From Arthrobacter bussei (GTDB taxonomy: Bacteria; Actinomycetota; Actinomycetes; Actinomycetales; Micrococcaceae), in NCBI RefSeq assembly GCF_009377195.2, contig NZ_VJXX01000006.1:62001-126000 (forward strand): DNA of 64,000 nt. The letters are read 5' to 3'. The first letter of the stretch is position 1. The number at the start of each line of letters is the position of its first letter. Made by a program: the position numbers and the translations under genes. The notes beneath the pieces were generated by a model. The model was not told the DNA's origin, did no database searches, and saw only the letters and a list, made by a program, of their open reading frames with translations. Positions 18,795-27,139 of this stretch are shown here, in pieces.

Positions 18795-19796
18795 GTGGAA
18801 GAACTGCGCGTCACGGGAGGCGGCCGGCTCGGGCCCATCGACTCCTCCCGCATCCCCCGGTACGCGGGAGCGGCGACCTTCGCACGGCTGCCGCGGCTCG
18901 ACCAGGTGGACCGGGCGGACATCGCCGTCGTCGGCGTCCCCTTCGACTCCGGTGTCTCCTACCGGCCTGGAGCACGCTTCGGCGGCAACCACATCCGCGA
19001 GGCCTCGCGCCTCCTGCGGCCCTACAACCCCGCCCTCGACGTCTCACCCTTCGAGCGCGTGCAGGTCGCCGATGCCGGTGACATGGCCGTGAATCCGTTC
19101 AACATCGGCGAGGCCATCGAGACGGTGCAGCAGAATGCGCTGGACCTCACCGCCGACGGCGCCCGCCTGGTCACGCTGGGTGGCGACCACACCATCGCCC
19201 TCCCGCTGCTCAGGGCTGCCGCGGAGCGCGCGGGTTCGCCCATGGCCATGCTGCACTTCGACGCCCACCTGGACACCTGGGACACCTACTTCGGGGCGGA
19301 GTACACGCACGGTACGCCGTTCCGCCGGGCGGTCGAGGAGGGCATCCTCGACACCGAGGCCATCTCGCACGTCGGCACCCGCGGGCCGCTCTACGGCGTC
19401 CGCGACCTCGAGGACGACCGGCGCTTCGGCTTCGGCATCGTGACCTCCTCGGACGTCTACCGGAAGGGCGTCGACGAGATCGTCGACCAGCTGCGCCAGC
19501 GCATCGGGGACCGCCCCCTCTACGTGTCCGTGGACATCGACGTCCTCGATCCCGCGCACGCGCCGGGCACGGGCACCCCAGAGGCCGGCGGCATCACGTC
19601 CCGGGAACTCCTCGAGATCCTCCGCGGGCTCCGCGGACTGAACCTCGTGGGCGCCGACGTCGTCGAGGTGGCCCCCGCCTACGACCACGCGGAACTCACC
19701 GGTGTCGCCGCATCCCATGTCGCCTACGATCTCGTCACCCTCATGGCCGACACCCTGACCCCCGCCACGCCTGCTCCGATTACCGAGGACCACTGA
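18795..19796 (+). CDS. Agmatinase-family ureohydrolase (possible guanidinobutyrase)
   Basis: Binuclear-manganese ureohydrolase that splits a guanidino compound into an amine and urea. All six metal ligands are visible, numbered from the GTG at 18795: His132 (GGDH), Asp156, His158 and Asp160 (FDAHLD), Asp247 and Asp249 (SVDIDVLD). The product is 333 residues, normal for SpeB-like enzymes. The start is uncertain because the frame is open to 18672, but that extension is not conserved-looking and crosses the operator region. The stop overlaps the next ATG by one base. The neighbouring ThDP decarboxylase points to 4-guanidinobutyrate (GbuA type) rather than agmatine; motifs alone cannot decide. 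Confidence 0.88.
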   Translation: MEELRVTGGGRLGPIDSSRIPRYAGAATFARLPRLDQVDRADIAVVGVPFDSGVSYRPGARFGGNHIREASRLLRPYNPALDVSPFERVQVADAGDMAVNPFNIGEAIETVQQNALDLTADGARLVTLGGDHTIALPLLRAAAERAGSPMAMLHFDAHLDTWDTYFGAEYTHGTPFRRAVEEGILDTEAISHVGTRGPLYGVRDLEDDRRFGFGIVTSSDVYRKGVDEIVDQLRQRIGDRPLYVSVDIDVLDPAHAPGTGTPEAGGITSRELLEILRGLRGLNLVGADVVEVAPAYDHAELTGVAASHVAYDLVTLMADTLTPATPAPITEDH

Positions 19797-21487
19797 TGGA
19801 GATCACCGACGGCGCCGCCTCCGCGCCTCCCACCCGCCTCACCGGCCAGCGGAACGGCGGGGACCTCGTCGTCGAGACCCTGTCCGCCCTCGGCGCGACG
19901 ACCGTCTTCGGCATTCCCGGACAGCACGCACTGGGGCTCTTCGACGCCCTCTCGCGTTCCGACCTCCGGTTCGTCTCCTCGCGCGTCGAGAACAACTCGG
20001 CGTTCGCGGCGGACGGCTTCTCCCGGGCCACGGGTGACGTCGGTGTCCTCTTCCTCTCGACCGGACCCGGCGCCCTCACCTCGCTGGCGGGCCTGCAGGA
20101 GGCCTACGCGACCGGTGTGCCGATGGTCGTCGTCGCCAGCCAGATCCCCCTCGAGGGTCTCGGAGCCCGGCGCAAGGGCATGCTGCACCAGCTCGACGAC
20201 CAGAAGGCGTCCGCCGCGAACGTCACCAAGAGCCAGCGGCTGATCCAGCACGCCTCCGGCATCCCCTCGGCGATCCAGGACGCCTGGACCGAGGCCGTGT
20301 CCTCCCCCCAAGGGCCCGTCTGGATCGAGGTCCCGCAGAACGTGCTGCTGGACCCCGTGATGGTGCCGCGGGTGGAGGACGCGCTCGCGGAACCGTTCGA
20401 CAACCCGCCGCGCATCGAGCTCACGCGCGAGGCCCTGACGTGGCTCCGGGAATCGAAGCGTCCTGCCATCGTCGCGGGCGGCGGCACGCGCCGTGGCAGG
20501 GCCGAGTCCTGGCTGCTGTCCATCGCCGAGAAGCTCGGCGCCCCCGTGGTGTGCTCGCCCGGCGGCAACGGCGCGTTCCCCTGGACGCACGAGCTGTCCC
20601 TGCAGTCGTGGGTCGAGGACCGCCACGTGACCGAGGTGCTCGAGGACGCGGACGTCCTCCTGGTGGTCGGCTCGTCCCTGGGCGAGGTGACCTCGAACTA
20701 CTTCACCCTGGAGCCGCGCGGGCGCATCATCCAGATCGATGCCGAGCCCCGCGTGCTGGAGTCCAACCGGCCGGCGCTCGGCATCAGGGCGGACGCCGGG
20801 CAGGCGCTCGCGGCCCTCGACGAGGCGCTCGAGCCGCTGCCCAGGGACCGGGAGCCCGGGTACGACGCCGTCGCGCTGGTGGCCGAAACCCTCGCCCGGG
20901 TTGCCGCGAGGCTCGAGGGCCAGGACCTCGGCAAGGAGCTGGCCTTCATGCGGGACCTCCGCGAGGCCGTCCCTGCCGGGATGCAGACCTACTGGGACAT
21001 GACCATCTCCGCCTACTGGGCCTGGAGCTGCTGGGACGCACGGGAGGGGCAGTTCCACTCGGCGCAGGGTGCCGGTGGTCTCGGTTTCGGCTTCCCCGGC
21101 GCGATCGGCGGTGCCGTGGGCCTGGAGTCCCGTGGCCTGCCCGCCCGCGTCCTGGCGGTCTCCGGCGACGGTTCCGCCATGTACTCCATCGCCGAACTCG
21201 CCACGGCACGGCAGCACGACATCCCGGTCACCTGGCTGATCGTCGACGACGGCGGCTACGGGATCCTCCGCGAGTACATGGAGGGGGCCTTCGGCAAGGC
21301 GACGGCCACCGAGCTCGCTCGGCCGGACTTCGTGGCGCTCGCCGAGTCCTTCGGGGTGCCCGCGCGACGAGTGGGTCCTGAGGGTGTCGGTGAGGCGCTG
21401 CGCGCGAGTCTCGCAGGCGAGGGGCCGAACGTCGTGGTCGTCGAGACCCTCATGAGGCTGTTCGCACCCACGCATCTTGATCAGTAG
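19796..21487 (+). CDS. ThDP-dependent decarboxylase/carboligase (AruI-like candidate)
   Basis: Thiamine-diphosphate enzyme of the acetolactate synthase/benzoylformate decarboxylase superfamily, 563 residues. The cofactor-activating glutamate is Glu65 (SSRVENNSAFAADGF). The Mg-ThDP motif begins GDGS at 457 and closes with VDDGGYG, having DD where many members show NN. The length matches AruI of the arginine transaminase pathway, which decarboxylates 5-guanidino-2-oxopentanoate to 4-guanidinobutanal. Overlap with a ureohydrolase makes that role plausible. The DNA alone cannot exclude other 2-oxoacid decarboxylases. Confidence 0.87.
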   Translation: MEITDGAASAPPTRLTGQRNGGDLVVETLSALGATTVFGIPGQHALGLFDALSRSDLRFVSSRVENNSAFAADGFSRATGDVGVLFLSTGPGALTSLAGLQEAYATGVPMVVVASQIPLEGLGARRKGMLHQLDDQKASAANVTKSQRLIQHASGIPSAIQDAWTEAVSSPQGPVWIEVPQNVLLDPVMVPRVEDALAEPFDNPPRIELTREALTWLRESKRPAIVAGGGTRRGRAESWLLSIAEKLGAPVVCSPGGNGAFPWTHELSLQSWVEDRHVTEVLEDADVLLVVGSSLGEVTSNYFTLEPRGRIIQIDAEPRVLESNRPALGIRADAGQALAALDEALEPLPRDREPGYDAVALVAETLARVAARLEGQDLGKELAFMRDLREAVPAGMQTYWDMTISAYWAWSCWDAREGQFHSAQGAGGLGFGFPGAIGGAVGLESRGLPARVLAVSGDGSAMYSIAELATARQHDIPVTWLIVDDGGYGILREYMEGAFGKATATELARPDFVALAESFGVPARRVGPEGVGEALRASLAGEGPNVVVVETLMRLFAPTHLDQ

Positions 21488-21559
21488 GCTTCCTTTTTTC
21501 GCCAGGTGGTGGCAGTGTCGGAAGCACTGCTCGAACCACGGAACCGAGGAAGGAATGCC

Positions 21560-21763
21560 ATGACATTCAGCAAGGGCGACAAGGTCACCTGGAACACGTC
21601 GCAGGGCGAGACCGAGGGCAAGGTCGTGGAGAAGCACGACAAGGAGTTCACCTTCGACGACCAGAAGTTCAAGGCCTCGAAGGACGAGCCCTACTACACG
21701 GTGGAGAGCTCGAAGTCCGGCAAGCAGGCCGCGCACAAGGAGAGCGCGCTGTCCAAGAAGTAG
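21560..21763 (+). CDS. DUF2945 (hypervirulence-associated TUDOR-like) small protein
   Basis: A 67-residue hydrophilic protein, MTFSKGDKVTWNTSQGETEGKV onwards, matching the small single-domain DUF2945 family with a beta-barrel TUDOR-like fold. It is rich in Lys and Glu with a Lys-Lys C-terminus. The ATG at 21560 follows GAGGAAGGA. An upstream in-frame start at 21506 would add 18 residues but has no ribosome-binding site. Function is unknown. It converges on the DUF3140 gene across a shared hairpin. Confidence 0.85.
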   Translation: MTFSKGDKVTWNTSQGETEGKVVEKHDKEFTFDDQKFKASKDEPYYTVESSKSGKQAAHKESALSKK

Positions 21764-21775
21764 CCTGCCGCCGCA

Positions 21776-21811
21776 CACGAGGGGGCTCCGCTTCGGCGGA
21801 GACCCCTCGTG
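21776..21811. terminator. Bidirectional terminator between convergent small genes
   Basis: A 16-bp stem with one mismatch around a TTCG tetraloop (21776-21791 with 21796-21811). It lies between stop codons at 21763 and 21816, so it can serve both genes. Confidence 0.85.
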
Positions 21812-21815
21812 CGTC

Positions 21816-22160
21816 TCACTTCAGGGGATCGTGTCCCCAGTTCATCAGCGAGTAGCGCCACTTGGAGGACTCGATGTCCTCCTTCGACGGCTCCTGCGCG
21901 AGATGCCGGTGCACGTAGCCGACCACCTTGTGCATGTGTCCGACGTCGTCCGCCGTGAGGTCGTCGCGCTTCGTGTTCAGGATGTCGATGATGCGCTTGC
22001 CGGACTTGTGTCCCACGGATTCGCCGGCGCCCGATTCCTTGTAGCCGACCGCCTGGGACTCCTCGGTGTCCAACCAGGTCGTGAGCTGTGAGGCGCTCAT
22101 GTTCACCGCGTCCTTCCACTGCGGCCAGATCTCGTCCAGGTCCTTCGCGTCGTCAGCCAT
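21816..22160 (-). CDS. DUF3140 protein
   Basis: A 114-residue acidic/basic mixed protein, MADDAKDLDEIWPQWKDAVNMSASQLTTWLDTEESQAVGYKE onward, with the SVGHKSGKRIIDILNTKR and HMHKVVGYVHRHLAQEP segments typical of DUF3140. It is probably a small DNA-associated or stress protein, but no function is established. It has no membrane segment or signal peptide. The ATG at 22160 is the only good start. It sits between DUF2945 and a membrane protein; small stress-type genes often cluster like this. Confidence 0.82.
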   Translation of the reverse strand: MADDAKDLDEIWPQWKDAVNMSASQLTTWLDTEESQAVGYKESGAGESVGHKSGKRIIDILNTKRDDLTADDVGHMHKVVGYVHRHLAQEPSKEDIESSKWRYSLMNWGHDPLK

Positions 22161-22297
22161 CAGCAGTCCGCCTTCCGTAGCAGTTCCGGGAGAATGATCA
22201 CACCCCGCCGTTATTCGGGAGCTTCCGATAGCTTATTCCTAAGCATGCTGATAAATGTAGAGGGTAGGTCGAACCAACACCGAAGGAGCTTCACATC

Positions 22298-22837
22298 ATG
22301 GCAGGAAACCTTTTGGCACGATCCGCACACGATCTCGGTGCCGCAGCCTGGTTCGGCGGGACCCTGATGGGCGCCGTCGGACTCAACGGTGCAACGGGCA
22401 AGGCGAAGGACCCCAAGGAGCGCACGCGCCTCTCCGCCCTCGGCTGGGCCAAGTGGACCCCGGTGCAGGTCGCGGCGTTCGCCGTGCACGCCGTCGGCGG
22501 CATCGGTCTGATCATCGGCAACAAGGGCCGCGTAGCGTCGCAGGACTCGGTGGGCTCCAACACGGTCTGGAAGTCGATCGTCACGCTCGCCGGTATGGCA
22601 CTCTCGCTCTACTCCGGGATGCTCGGCAAGAAGGTCGGTGAACTGTCCGAGCAGGGCGGTGAAGGCGCGACCGAGCCCCGCCCCGGTGCCAGCGACGAAC
22701 TGGCCAAGGCCCAGTCGCAGCTCAAGACCACCCAGTGGCTGCTGCCCCTGATCAGCGGCATCGTCGTGGTGATGGGTGCGAAGCAGGGCGAGATGCAGCG
22801 CCCCACGAACGTCAAGAAGGGCCTGCTGAAGAAGTAG
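22298..22837 (+). CDS. Conserved membrane protein of unknown function
   Basis: A 179-residue protein with three likely membrane segments: near residues 14-30 (DLGAAAWFGGTLMGAVGL), 65-82 (AAFAVHAVGGIGLIIG) and 98-112 (IVTLAGMALSLYSGML). A fourth hydrophobic stretch lies near 145-160 (LLPLISGIVVVMGA). The C-terminus is basic (KKGLLKK). The ATG follows GAAGGAGCT with good spacing. I do not recognise a named family; similar proteins appear to be common in Arthrobacter relatives. A hairpin terminator follows closely. Confidence 0.78.
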   Translation: MAGNLLARSAHDLGAAAWFGGTLMGAVGLNGATGKAKDPKERTRLSALGWAKWTPVQVAAFAVHAVGGIGLIIGNKGRVASQDSVGSNTVWKSIVTLAGMALSLYSGMLGKKVGELSEQGGEGATEPRPGASDELAKAQSQLKTTQWLLPLISGIVVVMGAKQGEMQRPTNVKKGLLKK

Positions 22838-22849
22838 TCCCGGACACCG

Positions 22850-22909
22850 GAAACCCCCGCACCCTGACGTCCACCTCGTGGTGGGCACGTCGGTGGTGGC
22901 GGGGGTTTC
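22850..22909 (+). terminator. Hairpin terminator after the membrane-protein gene
   Basis: An 11-bp perfect outer stem, GAAACCCCCGC (22850-22860) with GCGGGGGTTTC (22899-22909), enclosing an inner hairpin CCACC-N4-GGTGG. It lies between convergent genes and could serve both strands. Confidence 0.75.
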
Positions 22910-22949
22910 GCCGTCGGGAAACCGATGATGCCGCGGGCCGAACGGTCGT

Positions 22950-24086
22950 CTACTGCATGGTGAAGGCGCGCGCCACTGCCGTGTGCACGGCGTCGTTCCG
23001 GATGAGCGCGGCGAGGACCGCGTTCCGGGAGCGCATGAGGGGCCCGGGCAGTGGACGCCCGAGAGCCATATTGAGGTGCGCCTTCCGTCGGGCGAGCGCG
23101 GCCTGTGCGCGGCGCTCCTTCTCGTACTCCGCGAGCCGGGCGCCGACGTCGTCCCCGTCCCTCAGGGACGCCGCGATGATCGGGACGAGCCGCACCGCGT
23201 CCAGCCAGCCGAGATTCATGCCCTGCCCGCCGATAGGGGAGACCTCGTGTGCGGCATCTCCCACCAGGACCGTGCGGCCGGCCACGAAGCGCTCGGCCAG
23301 CCGCGACTGCACCTCGAAGGCGCTCAGCATCGAATGGGTCGTCGCGTCGACGGCCACGCCCGTCCGGTCCCGGATCAGGGCCGTCAGATTCTCCGCCGTC
23401 GGGCGTTCCACCGGGCACCCGACGCGCACCACCCAGCGCCGGATGCCTCCGGGCAGCGGGAAGGACTCGACGATCCCACCCGTCTCGAGGTACAGCACGG
23501 CGTCGTCGCCGTCCTCCGTCCCGTCGAGGAAGTCCCCCATGACATAGCAGTCCGGGTAGCGGCGGGAGGGCGCGCGGATGCCGGCGCCGTCCCGGATGGA
23601 GCTGCGCGCCCCGTCCGCAGCGACGACGAGTCTCGCCTCGAGCACGATGTCCTCGCCCTGGCTGCGGACGACCGTGCGGACGTGGTCGCCGTGGTCCCGC
23701 GAGGAGAGCACGGCGACGCCGCGTCGCACGGTACCGGGGAACTCCTCCTGGAGCCTGCGCTCGAGGATCTCCTCCGTGACGGCCTGCGGGACGGCCAGCA
23801 CGTACTTCTCCTCGCCGGGCAGGGTCGAGAAGGAGATGGTCCCGACATGACGCCCGGCACTCCTGGCCACCCCGTCCCGGATGAGCACGCCCCGTGTCCG
23901 CAACTCCTCGGCGATCCCGCCGGCAGCGAGCGCGCGAAGGGCCGGAGGATGGATGCCGATGGCGCGGGAGTGGCTGCTGCGGTCCGCGCGCCGTTCGAGG
24001 ACGACGGCGTCGAGCCCTGCCTGCCGGAGGAGCAGCGCCGTGTAGAGACCGACCGGCCCGCCGCCGACCACGATCACGTCATGCAT
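22950..24086 (-). CDS. FAD-dependent monooxygenase/hydroxylase of the type III PKS cassette
   Basis: A class A flavoprotein monooxygenase of 378 residues. The FAD-binding motif is VIVVGGGPVGLYTALLLRQAG at the N-terminus, the middle motif is VVAADGARSSIRDGAG near 165, and the GD motif is VLVGDAAHEVSPIGGQGMNLGWLDAVRL near 278. Members hydroxylate aromatic rings or quinone precursors using NAD(P)H and O2. The ATG at 24086 overlaps the methyltransferase stop by 8 bp; a GTG at 24110 would add eight Pro-rich residues. It is the last gene of the three-gene cassette, so its substrate is probably the methylated polyketide phenol. Confidence 0.87.
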   Translation of the reverse strand: MHDVIVVGGGPVGLYTALLLRQAGLDAVVLERRADRSSHSRAIGIHPPALRALAAGGIAEELRTRGVLIRDGVARSAGRHVGTISFSTLPGEEKYVLAVPQAVTEEILERRLQEEFPGTVRRGVAVLSSRDHGDHVRTVVRSQGEDIVLEARLVVAADGARSSIRDGAGIRAPSRRYPDCYVMGDFLDGTEDGDDAVLYLETGGIVESFPLPGGIRRWVVRVGCPVERPTAENLTALIRDRTGVAVDATTHSMLSAFEVQSRLAERFVAGRTVLVGDAAHEVSPIGGQGMNLGWLDAVRLVPIIAASLRDGDDVGARLAEYEKERRAQAALARRKAHLNMALGRPLPGPLMRSRNAVLAALIRNDAVHTAVARAFTMQ

Positions 24087-24810
24087 GCCGTACCCCGGGG
24101 GTGGCGGCACGACGGTCGAGGACGAGCCGGTTGATGAACGGGACGGCGGTCCGCACGGTCCAGGCCGGCCGGTCCGCGACGGCCCCGCGCAGCTCGTCCG
24201 GCGTGTAGCTCCGGCGGATGGAGGTGAGCCCGTCCTGCCGGATGTAGGAGCCGGGCAGCGGGAGCGTGCCCACCGAGAAGAGGGCGTAGCCCGCGGGATG
24301 CCGGGCGATGTCGCTGTGGACGGCCACGCGCCGCGTCAGCTGCTCGGTGTCGTCGATCAGGCCACGGAACTGCGCCGCGTCGAGGTGGTGCAGCACATGG
24401 TTCGAGACGACGGCGTCGAAGACCGCACCCTCGGCGACGAGTTCGTCGCTGAGGGCCCTGCGGAAGGACAACCCGCGGATCGACGGCCTCGACGTTGCGT
24501 AGGCGTGCGCACGCGGGTCGGGATCGATGGCGGTCACCTCGAGGGGGATGCCGTCGAGCGCCGCCCAGCGCGCCAGCGCACGGGGGACGTCACCTCCGCC
24601 GGAGCCGATGTCGAGCAGGGTGTTGGGCCGCACCTTCGTGAAGGCGGGTCGCAGCACCTGCGTGTACGTGCGGCGCCACCCGGAGACGGCCGCGTTGACG
24701 ACACCGAACTGCGCATAGGTCCGATCGAGGATGGCCGGATCGCAGTCGGGCCGGTCCATCTCCTCGACGGCGTGCGGATCCCGCTCCGCGAGGAAGCCGC
24801 GACGGTTCAT
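24079..24810 (-). CDS. Class I SAM-dependent methyltransferase of the PKS cassette
   Basis: A 243-residue methyltransferase. Motif I is LLDIGSGGGDVPRAL near residue 65, the acidic residue after strand 2 sits in VTAIDPDPRAHAY near 94, and the post-II segment is FDAVVSNHVLHHLD near 132. This arrangement is typical of small-molecule C- or O-methyltransferases of the UbiE/type-11 kind. Its start overlaps the polyketide synthase stop (ATGA) and its end overlaps the monooxygenase start, so it is translationally coupled on both sides. It most likely methylates the alkylresorcinol- or pyrone-type product of the upstream synthase. Confidence 0.87.
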   Translation of the reverse strand: MNRRGFLAERDPHAVEEMDRPDCDPAILDRTYAQFGVVNAAVSGWRRTYTQVLRPAFTKVRPNTLLDIGSGGGDVPRALARWAALDGIPLEVTAIDPDPRAHAYATSRPSIRGLSFRRALSDELVAEGAVFDAVVSNHVLHHLDAAQFRGLIDDTEQLTRRVAVHSDIARHPAGYALFSVGTLPLPGSYIRQDGLTSIRRSYTPDELRGAVADRPAWTVRTAVPFINRLVLDRRAATPGVRHA

Positions 24811-26051
24811 GCGCCCGCTTGGGTGAGGATCGGTTCCAGCTCGGCGGGGACGTCCGCGTCGCCGGGCGCACGGCCCACCGCAGCGTCGTCGGCCGCGGTG
24901 CCCGTCCCGGCGTCGGAGCGGGTTGCGCCGATCCTCGTGAGGAGGGCCGTCTCGACGGTGAGTCCCGGACCGAAGGCCATGGAGCAGATGCGGTCGTTGC
25001 CGTCCGAGGCAGGCTTCTCGAGGATGTTCTTCAGGACGAACATCACCGTGGCGCTGCTCATGTTGCCGTAGTCACGCAGGGTCTCGCGTGCGGGGACGAG
25101 CTGCTGCTTCGACAGGCCGAGCTTCGCCTCCACCTTGTCGAGGATGCTGCGGCCGCCGGGATGGATGGCCCAGTGCTCGATCTCCGCGTAGTCGAGCCCC
25201 TGCAGCGAGGCATCGCGGGCCAGCAGCGGCTCGAGGGCTCCGACGATGTGCTCGTCGATGATGTGCGGCACATAGGTGCCGAGCACCATCTCGAAGCCCT
25301 CGTCGCCGATGTTCCATGCCATCGACTCCTCACCGACGGGCGTGAGGACCGTCTCGAAGTGGTCGAGGGTGAGCGCCGGACCATCGAGCGGAAGGTCCCG
25401 CGCGGAGATGATGGCGGCCGCCGCACCGTCCGCGAAGAGCGACGAGCCCACGATGGTGTCGGGGTTGTTGGAGGACCGCACGTGCAGAGAGCACAGTTCC
25501 GCGGAGATCACCAGCACCACGGCGTCGGGATCCGCCTCGCAGAAGGCCTTGGCGGATCGGAGGGCAGGGAAGGCCGCGTAGCACCCCATGAAGCCGAGGT
25601 GGTAGCGCTGGACGGACGGTTTCAGGTCCAGGGCCCGGACCACCTTGTAGTCCGGCCCCGGCGCGAAGAAGCCGGTGCAGGAGACGGTCACCACATGGGT
25701 GACGTCCGATGCCTCGATCCCGGTCGCGGCGTCGAGTGCCTTCCGTGCGGCCTCGACGAAGAGTCTGGTCCCCTCGGTCGCGTAGACCTCGTTGCGGGTC
25801 TTGGTGCTGGGGCTGAGGATGCGGAGCTCCTCCCGGTCGAAGAACACCGGGTCCTCGAACGTCTCCTCCAGCGTGAGCTCCCTGACCGCCGTGTAGCGGG
25901 TCTCGATCCCCGAGGAGTCGAAGGCGGCCCCGACGAGGCGCTGCCCCAACCGGGTGAGGCCGGGCTGGGCGGCGAAGACGTCGCGGACCTCGGGCTGCAC
26001 CATGATCGTGTCGGGTACAGCGGTTTCAAGGGATCTCAGGATCACTGTCAT
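24807..26051 (-). CDS. Type III polyketide synthase (chalcone/stilbene synthase fold)
   Basis: Homodimeric ketosynthase of 414 residues that extends an acyl-CoA starter with malonyl-CoA and cyclises the chain. The catalytic triad is readable from the ATG at 26051: Cys157 (FMGCYAAF), His297 (WAIHPGG) and Asn330 (YGNMSSATV). A GFGPG-like loop appears as MAFGPGLTVE. The C-terminus has about 30 extra acidic/Ala-rich residues. The start is supported by a -10 element ending seven bases upstream, implying a leaderless transcript. With the following methyltransferase and hydroxylase it resembles srs-type phenolic-lipid cassettes. Chain length and product cannot be read. Confidence 0.92.
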   Translation of the reverse strand: MTVILRSLETAVPDTIMVQPEVRDVFAAQPGLTRLGQRLVGAAFDSSGIETRYTAVRELTLEETFEDPVFFDREELRILSPSTKTRNEVYATEGTRLFVEAARKALDAATGIEASDVTHVVTVSCTGFFAPGPDYKVVRALDLKPSVQRYHLGFMGCYAAFPALRSAKAFCEADPDAVVLVISAELCSLHVRSSNNPDTIVGSSLFADGAAAAIISARDLPLDGPALTLDHFETVLTPVGEESMAWNIGDEGFEMVLGTYVPHIIDEHIVGALEPLLARDASLQGLDYAEIEHWAIHPGGRSILDKVEAKLGLSKQQLVPARETLRDYGNMSSATVMFVLKNILEKPASDGNDRICSMAFGPGLTVETALLTRIGATRSDAGTGTAADDAAVGRAPGDADVPAELEPILTQAGA

Positions 26052-26058
26052 AGGTCCA

Positions 26059-26087
26059 TTACTAGAGGACTGACGCGACAAATACAA
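26059..26087 (-). promoter_or_regulatory. Probable leaderless promoter of the type III PKS cassette
   Basis: On the minus strand TTGTAT (26082-26087) and TAGTAA (26059-26064) are separated by 17 bp. Only seven bases lie between the -10 and the ATG at 26051, so transcription should start at or next to the start codon. Confidence 0.55.
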
Positions 26088-26134
26088 TGACAGTAGGCTT
26101 AGTGTTCACCTCGGCCACCATCGTCAGGAGCACC

Positions 26135-27034
26135 ATGGGCAACGATCCGTCAGGCACCCTCGACCAGAAGGATCCCAGGGGCCCCGTCACGGACGCCTCC
26201 ACGGAACTGCAGGAGTACCCCGGCTTCACGGAGCGCATGGATCCGCGCCCGGACCACGGGGAGGACAGCTATACGGGGCACGGGCGCCTCGCGGGGCGCA
26301 AGGCTTTCATCACCGGCGGTGACTCCGGCATCGGGCGGGCCGTCGCGCTCGCCTTCGCCCGCGAGGGCGCCGACGTCGCCATCGGCTACCTGCCCGAGGA
26401 GGAGGAGGACGGCGCGAGCTGCCTCGACCTCATCCGCGCGGAGGGCCGGACCGCCCTCGCCGTTCCCGGTGACCTGCGTGACGAGGCCTACGCACCGTCG
26501 GCGATCGATACCGTCCTGGCGGGACTCGGGGGTCTCGACATCCTCGTGAACAATGCGGGGTTCCACATCGCGCAGCCGAACGGCCTGCCCGACATCGATG
26601 CGGACCAGCTGCGCCGGACGTTCGAGACCAACGTCTACGGCACCGTCTGGCTGACCCAGGCGGCGTTGCCGCACCTCACGGAGGGCGCCTCGATCATCAA
26701 CACCACCTCCGTACAGGGGTATCACCCGTCCACCAGCCTCATGGACTACGCGGCCACGAAGGCTGCGCTCAACAACCTGACCTTCAGCCTCGCGGGGCTG
26801 CTGGGTGAGCGCGGGATCCGCGTCAATGCCGTGGCGCCGGGTCCGGTCTGGACACCGTTGCAGCCCGCGACCACCACGAGCGAGAAACTCGAATCGTTCG
26901 GCGAGGGCACGCCGCTGGGCCGCATGGGTCAGCCGGCCGAACTCGCGGGAGCGTACGTGTTCCTCGCGTCCAACGACGCCCGCTACGTCTCCGGTGAGAT
27001 CCTCGGGGTGACCGGGGGGAAGCCGCTCGCCTGA
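26135..27034 (+). CDS. SDR-family oxidoreductase (extended N-terminus, YghA-like)
   Basis: A 299-residue short-chain dehydrogenase. About 45 residues precede the nucleotide-binding motif (ITGGDSGIGRAVALAF near residue 62), as in YghA/general-stress SDRs. NNAG is near 147, the catalytic Ser is in NTTSVQGYHPS near 188, and YAATK near 202 supplies Tyr and Lys. The substrate is unknown, probably an aldehyde or ketone with NADP. The ATG at 26135 follows CAGGAG at five bases; an upstream in-frame ATG at 26087 lacks one. It is divergent from the type III PKS gene and may or may not be functionally linked. Confidence 0.87.
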   Translation: MGNDPSGTLDQKDPRGPVTDASTELQEYPGFTERMDPRPDHGEDSYTGHGRLAGRKAFITGGDSGIGRAVALAFAREGADVAIGYLPEEEEDGASCLDLIRAEGRTALAVPGDLRDEAYAPSAIDTVLAGLGGLDILVNNAGFHIAQPNGLPDIDADQLRRTFETNVYGTVWLTQAALPHLTEGASIINTTSVQGYHPSTSLMDYAATKAALNNLTFSLAGLLGERGIRVNAVAPGPVWTPLQPATTTSEKLESFGEGTPLGRMGQPAELAGAYVFLASNDARYVSGEILGVTGGKPLA

Positions 27035-27139
27035 CGCGCGCATCTGCGGGGAAAGCCCCGTCGGGACCAAGCCGGAGCCGCCTGTGCGCCGAATCACAGC
27101 TACCAGTGCCGGAGGCATGACGTCCGGCCTTCGGCTGAT

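Noticed and set aside
26087..26134. Upstream ATG for the SDR gene giving a 315-residue protein
   Set aside because: No ribosome-binding site, unlike the ATG at 26135, and the extra residues overlap the divergent PKS promoter.
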